A stretch of 64,000 bases of DNA from Sipunculus nudus (GCA_026874595.1 CM049316.1:9538839-9602838); one strand, 5' to 3'. Counted from the first letter of the stretch, positions 31,001 to 45,477 are shown. Translations and numbers: made by a program. The notes: generated by a model from the letters alone, not told the origin.

Positions 31001-31308
31001 CTGATCTGAACAATGCACCATGCCAAATGTTGACTTTTTGTTTGTGTCAGCAGAAGAGTGACATGCTAAAGCAGCTGCTTTCACAGAAACCGAAAACTCC
31101 GGAAAGAGTTGTGCCGGAAGAAACTCAGATCACTGAGACAGAAAAATCAGAACAGAATGAGAACAGACCTCCACTTTACCTAAATAAAGATGACTCTGTT
31201 GCTGTAGAATATGACAGTACTTGGTATGTGGCCAAGGTACTTTTGATTGATGAGAAGGACGGTGACATGAAAGTGTCATTCATGAAGCATTCAAAGCAAG
31301 AAATATAA
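30964..31308 (+). pseudogene. Unrecognised frame with an SH3-like end, probably transposon-derived
   Basis: A 114-codon frame ends with DDSVAVEYDSTWYVAKVLLI and then DEKDGDMKVSFMKHSK. This 'WY-x-(G/A)-x-V ... V-x-F-M' pattern resembles a small beta-barrel domain at the ends of uncharacterised, transposon-associated metazoan proteins. It is preceded by an acidic/lysine linker. The family's usual tail after FM is missing. The function is unknown and the assignment is from memory. Confidence 0.35.
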
Positions 31309-31309
31309 A

Positions 31310-32515
31310 CATGGCCAACAGTTCGGTGGACCATGGTGACACAGTAATGTCTCCGTGAAAATATTAACCTTCACTACACATTTTAGTTTCATGATGCTTT
31401 TTGGTTTTGTTTTATACAGATCACGGTAGCCACTGAGAGGTGTTATGGTAATTCAGCATATCCATATGTATCTTCATATGTATCTTCAGAACTGCTACTG
31501 AACTATTGCATTAGCCTGTAATTTCTCATAAGCTTGTGGGGCACAGCCATTAAGTTTACTTACGAGGTACATGGTTTAGGCATTCATGGCGGTCAGTGTT
31601 TAGTGTAGGTTTGACTCGATCTGTTCTAGGGTTTTGGTAACCGAGACATCCTTTGGATGTCCGAGCGAGATTTATGTGATACATCACCCATTGAGTTAAT
31701 TGGCTGATATGCCTATTATCCCACTGCGGTATAAACATAGATTAATGTATGACATGTTTAACCAACTCTGCTGTTATGCTCAGAAAAGATGCAAGTTTTT
31801 TTGTATTTAATGATATTGTGAACAAAGTTAGACTGTTTGGTTTAATCCAGTACACTGTGTTTATAAGTTGCATATAATGTTTTCATGGTTTATTGGTATC
31901 ACTACTCTGAAACAGGCAAGTATACTGTATGTTTGGTGGATACTTGATATGTGGTGTAGGGTAATTTGAGGAGTACCAAGGTAGATATTTAATTGTTTAT
32001 TGTAAAGTATTCATGAGACTATAGGTCAAATTTAATACTAATTGGAATTATAGTCTGAAGTGCTAATACAAATGCTGTTATTGCTATTGTATTGAGAATA
32101 GAATTGTGAGACATACAGGATTTAGGGGTTATTTGAGTTTTTTATGCCATTTAATGGTAGGATTCTATGATACAGATATGCATGTAACCAAACTTTTGAG
32201 GGTTACATATATTTTTATTTTTATTTATATCACATTGTACTGCTCTGACAAGAGACAGATGATTCAGGGCGTTTGAGCCCAAGATGTTTATTACTAACAC
32301 TGTTTTTTTTTACTTGTTTGGTAAAAGTAGTAGCGTTATAGTTTGGTGAACTGATATAACATGCACAAGGTGAAATATGAATTTGTTTATAATTTTATGT
32401 TTAGTTACTTACATCGTTTGCTTGCTCTGTAAATGTAAGATAGGTTTAATATAGCCACTGTTGATCTTGTGCTGAGTGAAGTGGTATTTACAGTGCATTC
32501 ATTTATGTATAATGG
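31310..32515. other. Non-coding gap between two retroelement fossils
   Basis: AT-rich DNA without a recognisable gene. It may contain decayed LTR sequence of the neighbours, but I could not find a matching partner copy. ACATCCTTTGGATGT at about 31647 is a short perfect hairpin. Confidence 0.45.
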
Positions 32516-35500
32516 ATAACAAAAACCTTGATGACTTGAGAAGAAGGCTTGAACAGTTGGAGGCTGTAAGTGCTCATTCCAGGGTAGTATACAATAAATG
32601 TAAGTTACAAAAGTAACAGTGGAGATCCAATGGAATAATAATACTGGGTACAAGAGGCCAGGTTTATGATCAAGACACAAGGGCTTCAGGGAGAGCAGCA
32701 GGTGAATTCCTACTATCATTGCTTCATGGTTCGGCCAAGAAAGAGGTGTGTTATGCCAAGGCTAGGCAGAGAGAGGACCCAGAAGAAAATATTTCGCATA
32801 TAAGAGACCACTTTTGGAGAAAGGCTTACAGCACCACAGTTGATTTCTGCATAATTCAGAGGGAGAAGGAGTCTCTCTGGGATTTTTCTCATTCAATGAT
32901 GGAGCTTAGAGACTGTGCTGTGTGCAGAGACCCAGATGCACTCCCAAATGTTGAAAAACTCCTTATGGATCATTTTGTAGAGAAAGTGTGATACAAGCAT
33001 CTGCATAGAGAGGTATCTAAACTGATCAGAAAAGAGCCTGAATTGAAATTATGTGATGTTATGGTGGAAGTTTTTTAATTAGCTGATGAAGACAGAGAAT
33101 GTCATGTGTATGCTGTGTCTAAGGAAGCGGACCGTGTCCAGAAGGATTCATGCCTGACTGAAGTAACTAATCTACTTTAAGGAATGTTACAGTAGCGACA
33201 GAAGCAAGTGAGCATTTGTGTAAACAACAAGAATAGCTTTTAAAAGAAAAGGGACATCTCGAGAAACAACAGAAGCAGCTTGACAAGCTTGTACAGCAGA
33301 GGCTTGAACCCACAGTAATGAATGGCCAATCAGATCGAGAAGGCAGATCGTGTTTTGCTGTGCAAAGTTTTTTTCCAGGAATGTGGGCGACAGAGGTAAT
33401 TGATGTTACAACTGCGGGAGTGAGGGCCATTTTAAAACTGATTGCTCCCAGAGAAACAACAAATTCAGATAGTGGTGGACAAAAGCCAACTGTAGGTGAT
33501 GCAGTCCTGAGGCTACATGTGTTATGAGACAATACGAGGAGATAAATGAATTACCAAAGAGTGAGAGGACACCCCCTATTTAAAGTCAAGTTTAATGGTA
33601 AGGAAGTCAACTGCTTACTTGATTCAGGTTTGATGGTTACGACGATTGATGAAGAAACTTTCTTCAGGTCATGGGGTGACCAACAAGAGGAATTGCTTGA
33701 GACTGGCAAGTGGCTTAAGTTGACCACAGCAAATGGGCTTGAAGTTCCACACCTAGGTGTTGCACACATGGATGTTGAGATTAAGTTGGTGTGCTAATTG
33801 TACGGTCAAAGGACTTTTGACTGAAGATCACAAGAAGTTTCTCAGACAGGGGACATGAAGAATTCTGGTTTCATGAAAGTTTCAGGCCAGAATGAGATGG
33901 TGATACCATCTAAAAGTAAATGTATTGTCACTGTGACTGGACCTCATTGTGGGGCTGCAGGTCTGGTTGAACCCCTTGCTCATGGGTTGTCAGAGAGTAT
34001 TAGGGCTGCGCCAAACTGGTGGACTCTTCACGGCATCACTTTAATGTACAGATTGCTAATTTTTGAGTCACTAGATACTGGTTGAAGCCAGGGGTTTGGG
34101 TAGGCAAGATCAGCTGAACAGGGGAAGCCCTATCAAATTGAGCTTAAGGAACAAGAGTTTGTGATCCAAGAGGCAGAAGAGTCTGACATTGTGGAAAATA
34201 CCCCTGTGAAGGACACAAGAAGGAATTGATATGAGTCATGTGTTGTTGACAAAACAGCAGAGGAAAGATTTGACAGAGTAGCTGGAAAAACATGTTGGTG
34301 TATTCACAATATTTGATTAAGAGCTAGGACAAACTGATCTTGTCAAGCACTTTATCTGAACAGTGGATGATCTGATACAGCAGCCATATTGAAGACTACC
34401 TCCACAACTTTGGCCAAAGGTCAGAGATCATCTTGCAGATTTGTACATGAAAGGTATTGTCAGGGAAAGCAGTTCAAACTGCTCATCTCCAATTGTTGTT
34501 GTTGAGGAAACCAAACAGAAAGATTAGAATGTGAATAGATTACAGACAACTAAATCAAAAGATAAAGTGGGATGTATTCCCGATTCCCAGGACTGAGGAG
34601 ATCTTGAATGCCTTAGTACGTTGGACCTTGCCTCTGCATATCACCAGGTATAGTTGGCAGAGGATGCTCTTCCTATGAGCACTTTTACAACACTGCTAGT
34701 TCTGTACAAATACATCTGGATGCTGTATGGCCTTACTAATGCGCTGGCCACTTTTCAGCACTTAATGACAACTCTATTTTGTGAGAAAATCATCCAAGAT
34801 TTAATGGTTTACCTCCATGACGTGATGGTATTTTCATCTACAATAGTAAAACACATTGAGAAGCTGGGCCAGGTGTTCACCACGGTTGAGGCCCACAATT
34901 TGAAGCTGCATCAGGACAAGTGTAGATTCCTTCAGCAGGAGGTTAAATTCCTCAGGCATATTATTTCAGTGCAGGGGGTTAGTACAGACCATGACAAAGT
35001 TAAAGTGGTCAAGGAGTAGCAAAATTCAGAAACTTCGAGAGAACTGAGAAGGTTCTTGGGTTTTACTGCAGCTGGGTGTTACAGGATGATTGTGCCCAGG
35101 TATTCTGCTATCTCTGTACCATCACATGCACTAGTTGGACAAGCCGTTAGGATGGTTGGAGGCAGGAGAAGGTAGGAAGCCTTTCCACTTAGAGACATGA
35201 TTCTGAACACCAGGATGCATTTGACATTCTGAAGGAGGGACTGTCCAGTGCACCATTACTGGGTTCTGCTAATTTCTCGCTTCCATTCGTGCTTGAAGTT
35301 GATGCCTCTCATCATATGGAAGTCGGGGCCTTCGAGGTAGTGAGTGGAATTCCGAGGCCTATAGCTCCAAGAAGCTTGGGCTACTGACACTTCGATGGGT
35401 GATGACAGAGAAATTTAGAAACTGATATAAACCCACTGCAGTTTCCTATGACCAAAACAATACTGCCAGCTCCCAAGCAGAGGTTGGCTTCTGATCTTGC

Positions 35501-36980
35501 CAACTTCGATTTTTCTATCCAGTACTGCCCGGGTAAAAGAACATCAATGCAGATGCCCTCTCAAGGCAGGAGGAGAGGACATTAGGTCAACTTGTCACAG
35601 GAATCTTGGCTTCTGCTAGCGAGACAACTAATTTGACAGGAACAGTCATACAAGAAGCCCTTTTATGAGGCGCTGGATGTAAACTTTACCCCTTCAAGAA
35701 TGATACCTCATGCTATTTTTTTACCGGGAATAACAACTGTTGACCTCGATAAGTAACAGGACTCTGACGCACTGATAAAGGAGGTTCACATGGCTGTGAA
35801 GGAAGGAGTTCTGTCATGTTCAAAGGCCAGAAAACAGGACTCTAATCCTGTTAAGATATGGTGAAAACAATGGCCCAGGTTAATTAACAAGGATGGTGTA
35901 CTGTACAGGCGAATCCATGACCCTATACATGGCTAAACAGACCAACTGTTCTTTCCTGAGTTTCTAAAATTAAAAGTTCTACTGGGTTACCATGACTCCC
36001 ATGGTCAACAAGGTGCAGAGAGAACAGGGCGCTCATAAGTAGTTTATGCTACTTGCCATGTATGCACCAGGAGATACAACAGCATGTTGAGCAGTGCAAG
36101 GGATATGTTTGGTAAAAAAAACAAGAGTAAAGACCCCTGTGGGAACAATTACTGCAAAGCATCCTTTCAAAGAGGTTGCGATAGATTTCACAGTCTTAGA
36201 GTAGAGCAGGGTTAGGACAGAACAAGAACATTTTGGTTATCACAAACATTTTCAGCAAATGGACTGTTGGGGTGCCCTGCAAAGATCAAAAGGCTATAAC
36301 ATTTGCACGAGCCCTTACAAAATGGTTTTTCAGATATGGACTGCCTAAAAGGTTTCATTAGGATCAAGGTCGTGACTTTGAAGCCAAAGTCGTGAAGGAG
36401 CTTTGCAAGTGCTATGGGGTAGAATGATCAAGAACAATACCATACAGACCACAGGCTAACAAGCAGGTTGAACAGTATAATCGTACCATGCATGATCTGT
36501 TGAGGACCCTTTCTCCAGATAAGAACTCAAGATAGGCTGATCATCTTGCTGAAATTACCTTTCCCTATTACACGCCTCATGGTTCCACAGCTATATCTCT
36601 ATATGAACTTGTGTATGGATGTCCAGCAAGGATACCTGCAGGCATGCATTTATTTCCAAGGAAGGAGTTGCCTAATATCAACACAGATCTCACTGATTGG
36701 TTGGCTTGCCACAAAGAGAGACTTCAGGAAAAAAACAGATTGGCTGAAGTCTGAGGGAAAGTAACATAACTGAAAGGCACTCTATGACAAGTCTGCATCT
36801 GACATGACACTTCAGACTGGGGACCAAGTGTAAATTTATTGACAGGATGGAAGATAGAGATGTTTACCAAATTGTTGAAGAACGAGGATTATGTGACAAG
36901 AAATGAGCTAATCTTGAGGAACTGAAGATGTGTTCACAACGGGTGATACATGGTACTTAAGATAAACCAGAATGTGAGTA
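32515..36980 (+). mobile_element. Broken Ty3/Gypsy fossil: gag, protease, RT, RNase H, integrase
   Basis: Parts appear in Gypsy order: a gag-like stretch (about 32515-33160), a protease-like piece with LLDSG (about 33600), a reverse transcriptase region (about 34380-35030, with LYGLTNALATFQ), an RNase H remnant (about 35270-35540), an integrase remnant (about 36150-36560) and a short C-terminal tail to about 36980. It is badly decayed, with well over a dozen breaks, and I consider it old. Gag start and overall layout resemble the fossil at the right edge of the window (from about 61400), suggesting one family. Confidence 0.8.
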
Positions 36981-37139
36981 TCCTAGAATTGCAGATCAAC
37001 TCTCATCGGATAGTGATCTCAGCGATGATGAATACTTTGTAAAATATCCTACTCCAGATGGTGTAGGTTCTGAACCTGCAGATGATGACCAAGTTGGGTA
37101 TGATAGTCAACCTAACATAAGGGAGAGTACTAGAGAAGA

Positions 37140-40100
37140 CACTGGGTTTCACAGTAACCCTGGCCATTGGCCAAGGTTGGTTTCGCATCAGTTTATTTGT
37201 CTGATCAAATAGTACAGACATTAGATATATTGAAGATCTTGACAATCAGGGACCACACTGCACGCAACGCTCTATTGGCAGAAAAAGACCTAACACTTCA
37301 GTCGTGTATAAGCAGATGTATAGCAAAGGAAATAACTACACAACAAGTCAAAACCATGACGCAGGAAGAGGTACATATCATGAAAACAAAACTAAAAAGG
37401 TCAGCAGACAGTCAAGAACAGACAAGTCCATGAACTGCAACATCAGAGACCCTCCACTAACCAAAACAGGCAATCATGTAAGTTTTGTGGACAGAGTCAT
37501 GCTTATGGTAGGGAACAGCACCCAGCCTATGGAAAACAATGTAGGAAATGCTCAGGCTGAAACCATTTTGCCATAAAATGTAATGAGTTACAAAGGGAAA
37601 GGACTGGGCGAGCTCAGACTGTCATAAAAGGCTCAGATACTGAATCTGATTACTCTGATGCAGAATATAGCTTAGCAGTCCACGCCAGAGACGAGTATCT
37701 AAAGAAACTTTTTGTGCAGCTTAAGGTGACAGATCAGGTCTTACGTTTTCAGTTAGACTGTGGTGCCACAGTGAACATTTTGCCCATATTTATCAACAGA
37801 TCTTAAATGATACAGCACTTTAGGAGTAAGGAGGGTCCACCAGTTACTTTGCTCATGTTTAATGGGTCTGATACTGTGACACTAGGTGAAGTGAGTACTA
37901 CTGTTGAAAATCCAAAGAATCAGTCAAAACATTATTCTGTTTTTGTAGTTACTAAAAAACCTCAGCAAATCCACTCCTAGGTGCACCATCAGTGAAAGCC
38001 TTGTCTCTTATATCAGTGAACACTGAAAACATATTGCAATGTGAGGAACAGTTGATAGTTGGTGACTTACTTGAAACATACAAGCCAGTATTCACTGGAG
38101 AAGGGAAGTTAGATGGTAAACTTCACCTTGAAATTGACAGAGATATAAACCCTGTCAAGTTCCCCCCTTGTAAGTTGGCATTGGCACTTAAAACGAAAGT
38201 CAAGAAGGAGCCAGAGAGACTGACACGTTTGGGGATAATTCAGCCAGTGGATGTACCAACTGACTGGATGTCTACAATGGTAGTTACAATCAAGAAGAAC
38301 AGTAAGGTGCATATATGCATGGACTCAAGACCTCTAAATTAGGCTTTAAGAAGGAATCACTATCCCTTGCCAGTGATAGATGATATACTGCCAGAGCTGC
38401 ACAACGCCAAGGTCTTTTCAGTTGTGGATGCAAAAAACGGCTTCTGGCAAGTCAAATTAGATAAAAAGAGCAGCCTTTTGACTACATTCATACACCCTGG
38501 GGAAAATATTGTTTGCTCTGTGCGCCAATGTGCATTTTTCCGGCACCAGAAGAATTCCAGCGGAGGCTGAATAATGCCCTTTGAGGAATGTTAGGTGTCA
38601 TGACAGTGGCAAATGATATTTTAATTGTTGGCGAAGTTTCACAGATCACATCATTGGAGAAGTTTCACAGATACCTATATGGGAGGCAGGTATCGTCCAG
38701 AGAGACTACAAGCCATTAGATACAATATTCAGGAAATTGATAGTTAGTGCACCAAAGAGATTCTAAAGAATGTTACTTCACCTACAAAAGTATGACCTTG
38801 TTGTTGTGTACAAAAGGGTTCAGAGATGTTCTTGGCTGACACGCTGAGCAGGGCATTTATTCCACACACAAGCACAACAGAGGATGTTCTTGATACAGTG
38901 AACAGCATCACATACCTACCCATTTCAGATAACATACAAAAGATTATTAAGCAGGCAGCAAACCATGATTCTGAGATGGAGAGCCTTAAAAGTAAAATAC
39001 AGAATGGCTGGCCAGACGACTCTACACAGTTACAAGAGCCAGTCCGGCACTATGCAAAATTCAAAGAGGAACTGGTAGTTCAAGATGGCCTCATCTGAAA
39101 GGTGAGGGGCTTATGCTTGCAGCTTGAGCTCGGCAAGAAGAACTGTTAAGACTCCATGAGGGTCATATAGGTATACAAGGCTGTCTGAGAAGGGCCCAGG
39201 AAGTGGTGTATTGGCCAGGCATAAGTCAGGACACAAACAATAACATTACAAAGTTTTATCAGGTAACAAGTACAGGTCATCTCAAAAGAAGGAACCAATG
39301 ATTACTCATAACATTCCTGACAGGCCATAGGCCAAACTGGGCACAGATTTGTTTGAGCTGAATGGTAGAGACTAGGTTATCATCGTGGACTACTATTCAA
39401 ACTATTTAGGGATTGATCTGCTTGAGAATATAACTGTTAAGACCGTGATCAGAAAGCTCAAGCAGCATATGGCTAGACATGGACTGCTCAATACTTAATA
39501 ACAGATAATGGCCCACCATTCTATTCAGTTGATTTCACCAAGTTCCAGACTCGTATAATTTTGAACACATTACATATTCACCAAGGTACCAACAGCCCAA
39601 TGGTAAAGCTGAAAATGCACTTAAGACAGCAAAGAATCTGATGAGGAAAGCCCTGGAAGACCACAGAGATCGATACTTAGAGGACTGGAGGAATTCACCT
39701 AGTGAAAGTATCAATAGTTCACGTTGTCAGAGATTATTCAGCAGGTGAACCAGAACAAATATTCCAACATCTTGTAAGCTTTGAAGCCACAGACTGTTGA
39801 AAATGTTTGAAACCAGGTGATACTGTCAGAATCAAACCAGTAAATTATCAGAAAAGATGGATCAAAGCAAGAGTTGAGAGGAAAGCAGCCGTCAGATCTG
39901 ATGAGGTACATACTTAAGATTGCAGATTATTTAGGAGTAACCACAGATATTTGGGACAAAGCCCAGAGCATCAGCAACCACAGCAGCTGATAACCAGACC
40001 AGTTCTCACAACACCACATACTATTGTGCATAGATCAAAACCACCAGTTTCTGTTGATACCTAACAGTCTCAACAGGGTGATTAGGTACATACGAAACTA

Positions 40101-40235
40101 GCACCTCCAGAGCCAGATGCAGGACAACCTACTCCAAGCACAGCAACCCGAACCAGATATGGCAGAACTGTAAAGAAACCAGTTTGCCCCAAATTTGTTT
40201 ACATTTAGTATACTTTTTGGGAACTTGCTGGTAAA
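37140..40235 (+). mobile_element. Broken Ty3/Gypsy fossil: gag end, zinc knuckles, protease, RT, integrase
   Basis: A gag tail lies at about 37150-37430, a cysteine-rich zinc-knuckle region at about 37470-37600, a protease remnant at about 37720-37980, reverse transcriptase at about 38100-38560 (VVDAKNGFWQVKLD) and integrase at about 39340-39710. The interval between RT and integrase is shortened. The sequence has a dozen or more breaks. It directly follows the previous fossil, so it may have inserted beside or into it. No LTR pair was resolved; TG-rich DNA at about 40515-40720 could be LTR-derived. Confidence 0.75.
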
Positions 40236-42085
40236 GAGTAAGATCAGTAATGATGTACTGGTGACCTCTCCTCCTAAGTTGGTAGCCTATATATATTTTC
40301 TTCTTTACATACACCTGTTAACAGTTCGAAATGACAAACACATATCCAGTCCATAGTATCAAACACGGACACTCAATGTTTATAACACAAATTTCTGCAT
40401 AATGTTTTACATGGACTGTTTCACTGAAGTTTATTCTGATTCTTATATGATGCAGGACTTTGTTTCACATATTGCCCTTCTTATCTTGGAGTTCTTCTAT
40501 TTTTGACCCAGGGGATGTGACGATATATACAATATGTGGTTTATTTGTTTAAACATAACCAGTTTGTGCTATACCGGTTCGTAATGTTACTGTTTTAACC
40601 TGTATGTACAACAGTCTAATTCAGGATTAAACCTTCTGAAGTCACACACATATGTTTGTTGGTGTTTAATCACTCAATGCTGTCCGACACACTTTTGAGG
40701 CTGTAAGACTCAGATACAAAATGTAGTGTTCCATTGCCGGATGTCTTTAAGCCTTGTTTGTATCTGTGCCACCAGGGGGTGGCATGTGTACTGTTGGAAG
40801 GGTACCAGTCTATCATCTGGAGAATAATCAGCATGGAGGTCTGTTTGATTTAATTTGTGTTTTAATCGCGACTGTTTGTGCCTCGTTCTGGTTTATGGTT
40901 GCTATAATCATACCAATTTCACATATGGAATGATGGCACAGGGGTTATGTAGTAGGGCAATAATGTGTGATGGAAAACTGCGCAGGTTCAACCCACTCTT
41001 TGCTTTTTATTTTCCCTTCATTTTACAAACTTGTATTTTTTAATGCAAAAAAAACTTTTTTGCCTTTCATTACAAACAAACTGATTCTACCAATCAATAA
41101 TTCTAAAAAATTGTATTATCCTTTATTACACACAGTCATAGAGTTATTTACATACCCAGGTGCAAGCATGATGAAATGGAACTTGTCACTGTCACTGTCA
41201 AACAAAGCCGGGAATTATACAAGTTTTGCGAGTGATCAAAGTGTAACCTAATATGATCAACTCTATGGCTTATGATATAATATATACTATATTATGAATT
41301 ATCTGAAAGTCATACGTCGGGTCTGCCTATGGTGAATTCCAAAGTGCGGTTGGGAGTGCCAGTATACTAAGGGGCCAGTATGTTCTACAAGTGATTGTCG
41401 AGTTTGCTTTCAGAATTTTATAATTTACATGCACTTGTTGGCGAAGGTACTTACACATGCATATTGCTTTTTTATAAATATATAGAATACATGAAATAAC
41501 TCCAAATATGCCAAACCAATAGGCCTAATTTGCAGCGGTGTTCTGATCACCCTGCCGTTCTGTGTGTCAGGCATGTGGCACGAGCCCTATTGTTGTTGAT
41601 TGAGCAATAGGCAATAAACCTGAACGACCTCATACCTCGCTATCTCAAGTTCACACCTAAGGTGCAATCTGTCTTACCTCAAGCTCACCAGTTGGTTTGC
41701 CAAAAGTAAGTGGCTAAAATACTACGCCAAGATATAAAACTAGATACATTTTTCTTGCGGTCCTTGCTTTCATTTTATTCTAAGGAATACTCCTACACAG
41801 AATCAATTTTACACTACAGCGGGTCATGAGTTTATTTCACGGCAAGAACAAGAGCCGTGGATGTTTTCATGCTCCCCACACCTTTCCTGCTTTCAAGTTA
41901 TCAAGCGCACTGATGAATTACAAATTATTCCATTTCATGACACAAAACCAATTTAAATGAACTACTACTCATCTGCGAAGAGTCTATTGATAAATTTGAG
42001 AGATTTCATACTGAAAATTGCTGATAAATAATGATGAGTATACCCTTCATAGGCACTGGGGAAAATATGACAGAAATATGATGAG
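40236..42085. other. Non-coding stretch between retroelement fossils
   Basis: I see no supported gene. Chance frames at 40855-41251 have no domain. Some of it, especially 40515-40720, may be decayed LTR sequence of the fossil to the left. Confidence 0.4.
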
Positions 42086-43123
42086 TATAATTGTCATAGG
42101 CTGTGAATGTGTTAAGCTGGCTGATGGTAAAATTTTGGATCAGTTTGTTTCTAGGCTAAAGAAACAGTTGTTTAAATGTGATTTCATGGATGTTGATAAA
42201 CGGATCAAAGACCAGGTCATAGATACATGCAGGTCAACACAGCTAAAGAGAAAGCTGTTGCAGAGAGGTACTGATCTTAATCTAGATAACATGTTAGAAT
42301 TATCCAGAGCTCTAGAAGCTGCTGAGTTATAGTTAAAGAAAATTGAAAGTAAAAGTGAAGTGAATCATAACAAGGTCAAATCTGAGGTGAATCACAGTGA
42401 GGTCAAAGGTCAGTGTGGCCATAACCGAGGCAGTCATGGATAAAGAAAGCCAAATATGGCTAGAAAGACTCTTGCTAAGCCTGTTTGTTACAATTGTGGC
42501 AGAGAAGGCCACATAGCTAGTCCCAGAGATGTCCTGCAAGGTCAAATACCTGTAATAAATGTCATTAAAAGGGATACTTTGCTGCTGTCTGTAAAACAAC
42601 AAGTGGCCTATCGGCCATGACGCTCAGCTGAATTCAAGGAATGTTGAACAATGAGCAATATGACTTCCAGAGTGCAAACAAATCATGAATATTGTGAAGA
42701 GTCCTTAGAAATGGGTTTCAGTGGGCTTTTGGACAGATGACAACTTCATTTGAAGGTCTCATAAATAGAAAAAAAAGGCGTAAAAATTTGAAAAAAATAG
42801 AGGTAGTGCCACCAGTCTGCAGGAACTGATGAAACACTCCATGATCAATATATATCCAAAGAATCATGGCTATCAAGGCAAATTTATTCAGATACTGGAG
42901 CATTTGTTTGTATCAAATTTTTAATTATTCTTGGGGGTATTTATGCGCCCTATAGCTTAGAGAATATGGGTAACAGAAACCTAATTTCAGGTTTCCAAGG
43001 AGATTTTTCATTAGTCTCCCTGGATGTCAAGTAAGAAGATTCTAGGTTCAGCAGTTACAGTTTGTGCCATGTTAACAGATGACCACTTCATTTAAAGGTC
43101 TCATAAATCGAGAAAAAATGCCT

Positions 43124-43631
43124 AAACAAGTGACCCATGGGTCATGACACTCAGCTGACAAGCATGACCTGTATTTAAAGCCTGATGGTATACCATATAT
43201 GGTATCTGACCATACTTGGAAGATGGAAGGTTTGGGATGAAAAGATTGACTTGAAATGCATCCACAACTTTTTTCAAGAAGCTGGTCCTGTGACATTGAC
43301 CTTCAACCCTAAGACCTAAATATCAAAAGGTTTGTTCCTCTATTGACATGTAAGGTTTGGGCTGATAATTTTGGCTATAAGAATTAATTCTGGGAGGTGC
43401 AAACACACCCCATAAATCAAAGAATATAGGTCACAGTAACCTAATTTCAGATCTGCAAGGAGATCTTTTTAGAACCTCTAAGACTGCATAGGGTTCATGT
43501 ATCTAGCCCTTACAGTTACAATTTGTGCCCTGCTAATGGCCGGACAGCTGGCCGGACGGACAGACGGAAGGACGACAGACAAAGACCCATCCCTATAGCA
43601 CAGCATGACTAAAAGTCAGCTGAGCTAAAAA
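43124..43631 (+). repeat. Short complete unit of the TCAGCTGA-bordered repeat
   Basis: AACAAGTGACCCATGGGTCA and TGACACTCAGCTGA begin the unit, and AAAGTCAGCTGAGCTAAAAA ends it. About 508 bp long, it is the shortest segment with both borders in this window. Inside is one GACCTTGACC-type unit and one 'aggtcacagtaacctaatttcag' unit. Confidence 0.55.
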
Positions 43632-44609
43632 TCACTGAAGCTGCACTGACAAAAGGATTTCTAAGGTGGCTAACTGGCAGACATAATGGATTTCTGACAA
43701 GTCTGACATTTGATATCACACATCCTCCAATAAGAGACCAAACTTGTAGCAAATTCTCCAAAGGATGTTACAGTAATGAATGTCCAAAACAATTCAAAAG
43801 GCATTTTCAGGCCCTCATATTAGATTTATAGATATGCAAATGTAAAAAGTGTAAGTCCAATATTTTTTATTATCACTCTGCTCCTCTTAATGGGATCAGC
43901 AGGGTAGGTAAACTGCAAAACCTGAAAGAAATGAAATGCAGAAAGCATGACTAAAGGTCTTGTAATAAAATAAAGCCATCCTAAGTCCAGGTACACATCC
44001 ACATATTATGAGAACAAACATTTGCTTTTATATCTGGTGATTTATATAAAAATATTCAGATATCTAAGAAAATAAATTTATTGCTATGATTCCATAAAAT
44101 AAACTGCAAAATGTTCCCATCATCTTATAAATCAGTAGCTAAACCTTAATACTATACTCTCACAGTCTTAATGCCTGGCTGAAGCATTCCGGCAACAGTG
44201 TTTTTGTTATGCAGTAATGAGGTATTTATCACTCAGCCTTATCACTTAACAGGCTGATACAAAAGAGAGTCATATGTCACCAGTATCACTCACAATTACA
44301 GCCACACAGTGAGATGTACCATAACCAATGGTTATATGTACAAGAAAAATAGAGATGGTCTACAAAATAAGTTATTGTGAACATCCCTGACCTATGATCT
44401 TGGCCTTTTGCCCACATATCAACTGGATTCTTTCTAAATGATGGGTAATTACTAACCATTTACATCTGGCCGGGTGTAATTACTTAGCAACCAATTAGTG
44501 AATACTTAGACCTGCAACCTTTAACCTCCTGACCAGCTGACCTCAAAATCAATTAGTTATTTCTTCATGCAAAAAGACCCATAAATATGAAGTTTGAATC
44601 ACATTCAGT

Positions 44610-45220
44610 GATGCATAGATGTGGCATATGTGAAAGACTGAAGGTTTGGGTTGAACAGTTTCACTTGAAATATGTTCACAAGCATTTTAGAACAATATTG
44701 TGACCTTGACCTTTGACCTTTTGAACTCAACATCAATAGGCTTCTTCCCCTATTGGTAGGTAAGCCATATAAAACAGATGGAAAGTATAGATTGAAATGT
44801 TTGCCTGAAAATGACTCCACGCAAGAAGAGGGTGCTGTGAACTAGACCTTTGACCACAAAATCAACAGGTCTTTTCCCCTGTTGGCAGAGAAGCGATATC
44901 AGTGCTGAAAGGTTTGGAATAAAAGGTCTAGCTTGAAATGTGTCCACAACCTTTTCAAAGAAGTGGATCCTGTGACCCTGACCTTTGACCTTGTGACCTC
45001 ATCATCTATAGGATTCTTCTCCCTCTTAGTAGGTGAGCTATATGTGAAAGATTAAAGAATTAGGATGAAAGGTTTGGCTTAAAATGCATCCACAGGCTTT
45101 TCAAAGAAGTTGGTTCTGTGACCTTGACCTTTTGACCTCAAAATAATTACGGTTCTTCCCCTGTTGGTAGGTGAGCTGTGTGTGAAAGATGGAAGGTTTA
45201 GGATGAAAATTTTGGCTAAA
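44610..45220 (+). repeat. Tandem array of about 140-bp units with GACCTTGACCTTTGACC motifs
   Basis: Four units with motifs near 44705, 44848, 44979 and 45125, plus a related one near 43290. Each unit has 'gaaggtttgggatgaaa', 'ccacaagcttttcaaagaagttgg', a TGACCTTGACCTTTGACC-like core, and 'cttcccctattggtaggtgagc'. The core is a run of TGACCT words, the reverse of the AGGTCA nuclear-receptor half-site. No coding function is seen. Confidence 0.8.
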
Positions 45221-45477
45221 AGAATTATTTCTGGGGGGTGCAAACACACCCCATAACTTCAAGAATATAGGTCACAGTGACCTAATTTCTGGTTTGCAAG
45301 GAGATCTTTTTAGAACCTCTAAGACTGCAAAGGGATCATGGCCCTAGCCCCTACAGTTACGATTTGTGCCCTGCTAACAGACTGACGGCCGGCACGACAG
45401 ACAGAAGGACGACGGACAAAGACCCATCGCTATAGCCCAGCATGAATGAAAGTCAGCTGAGCTAAAAATTGAAAAAA

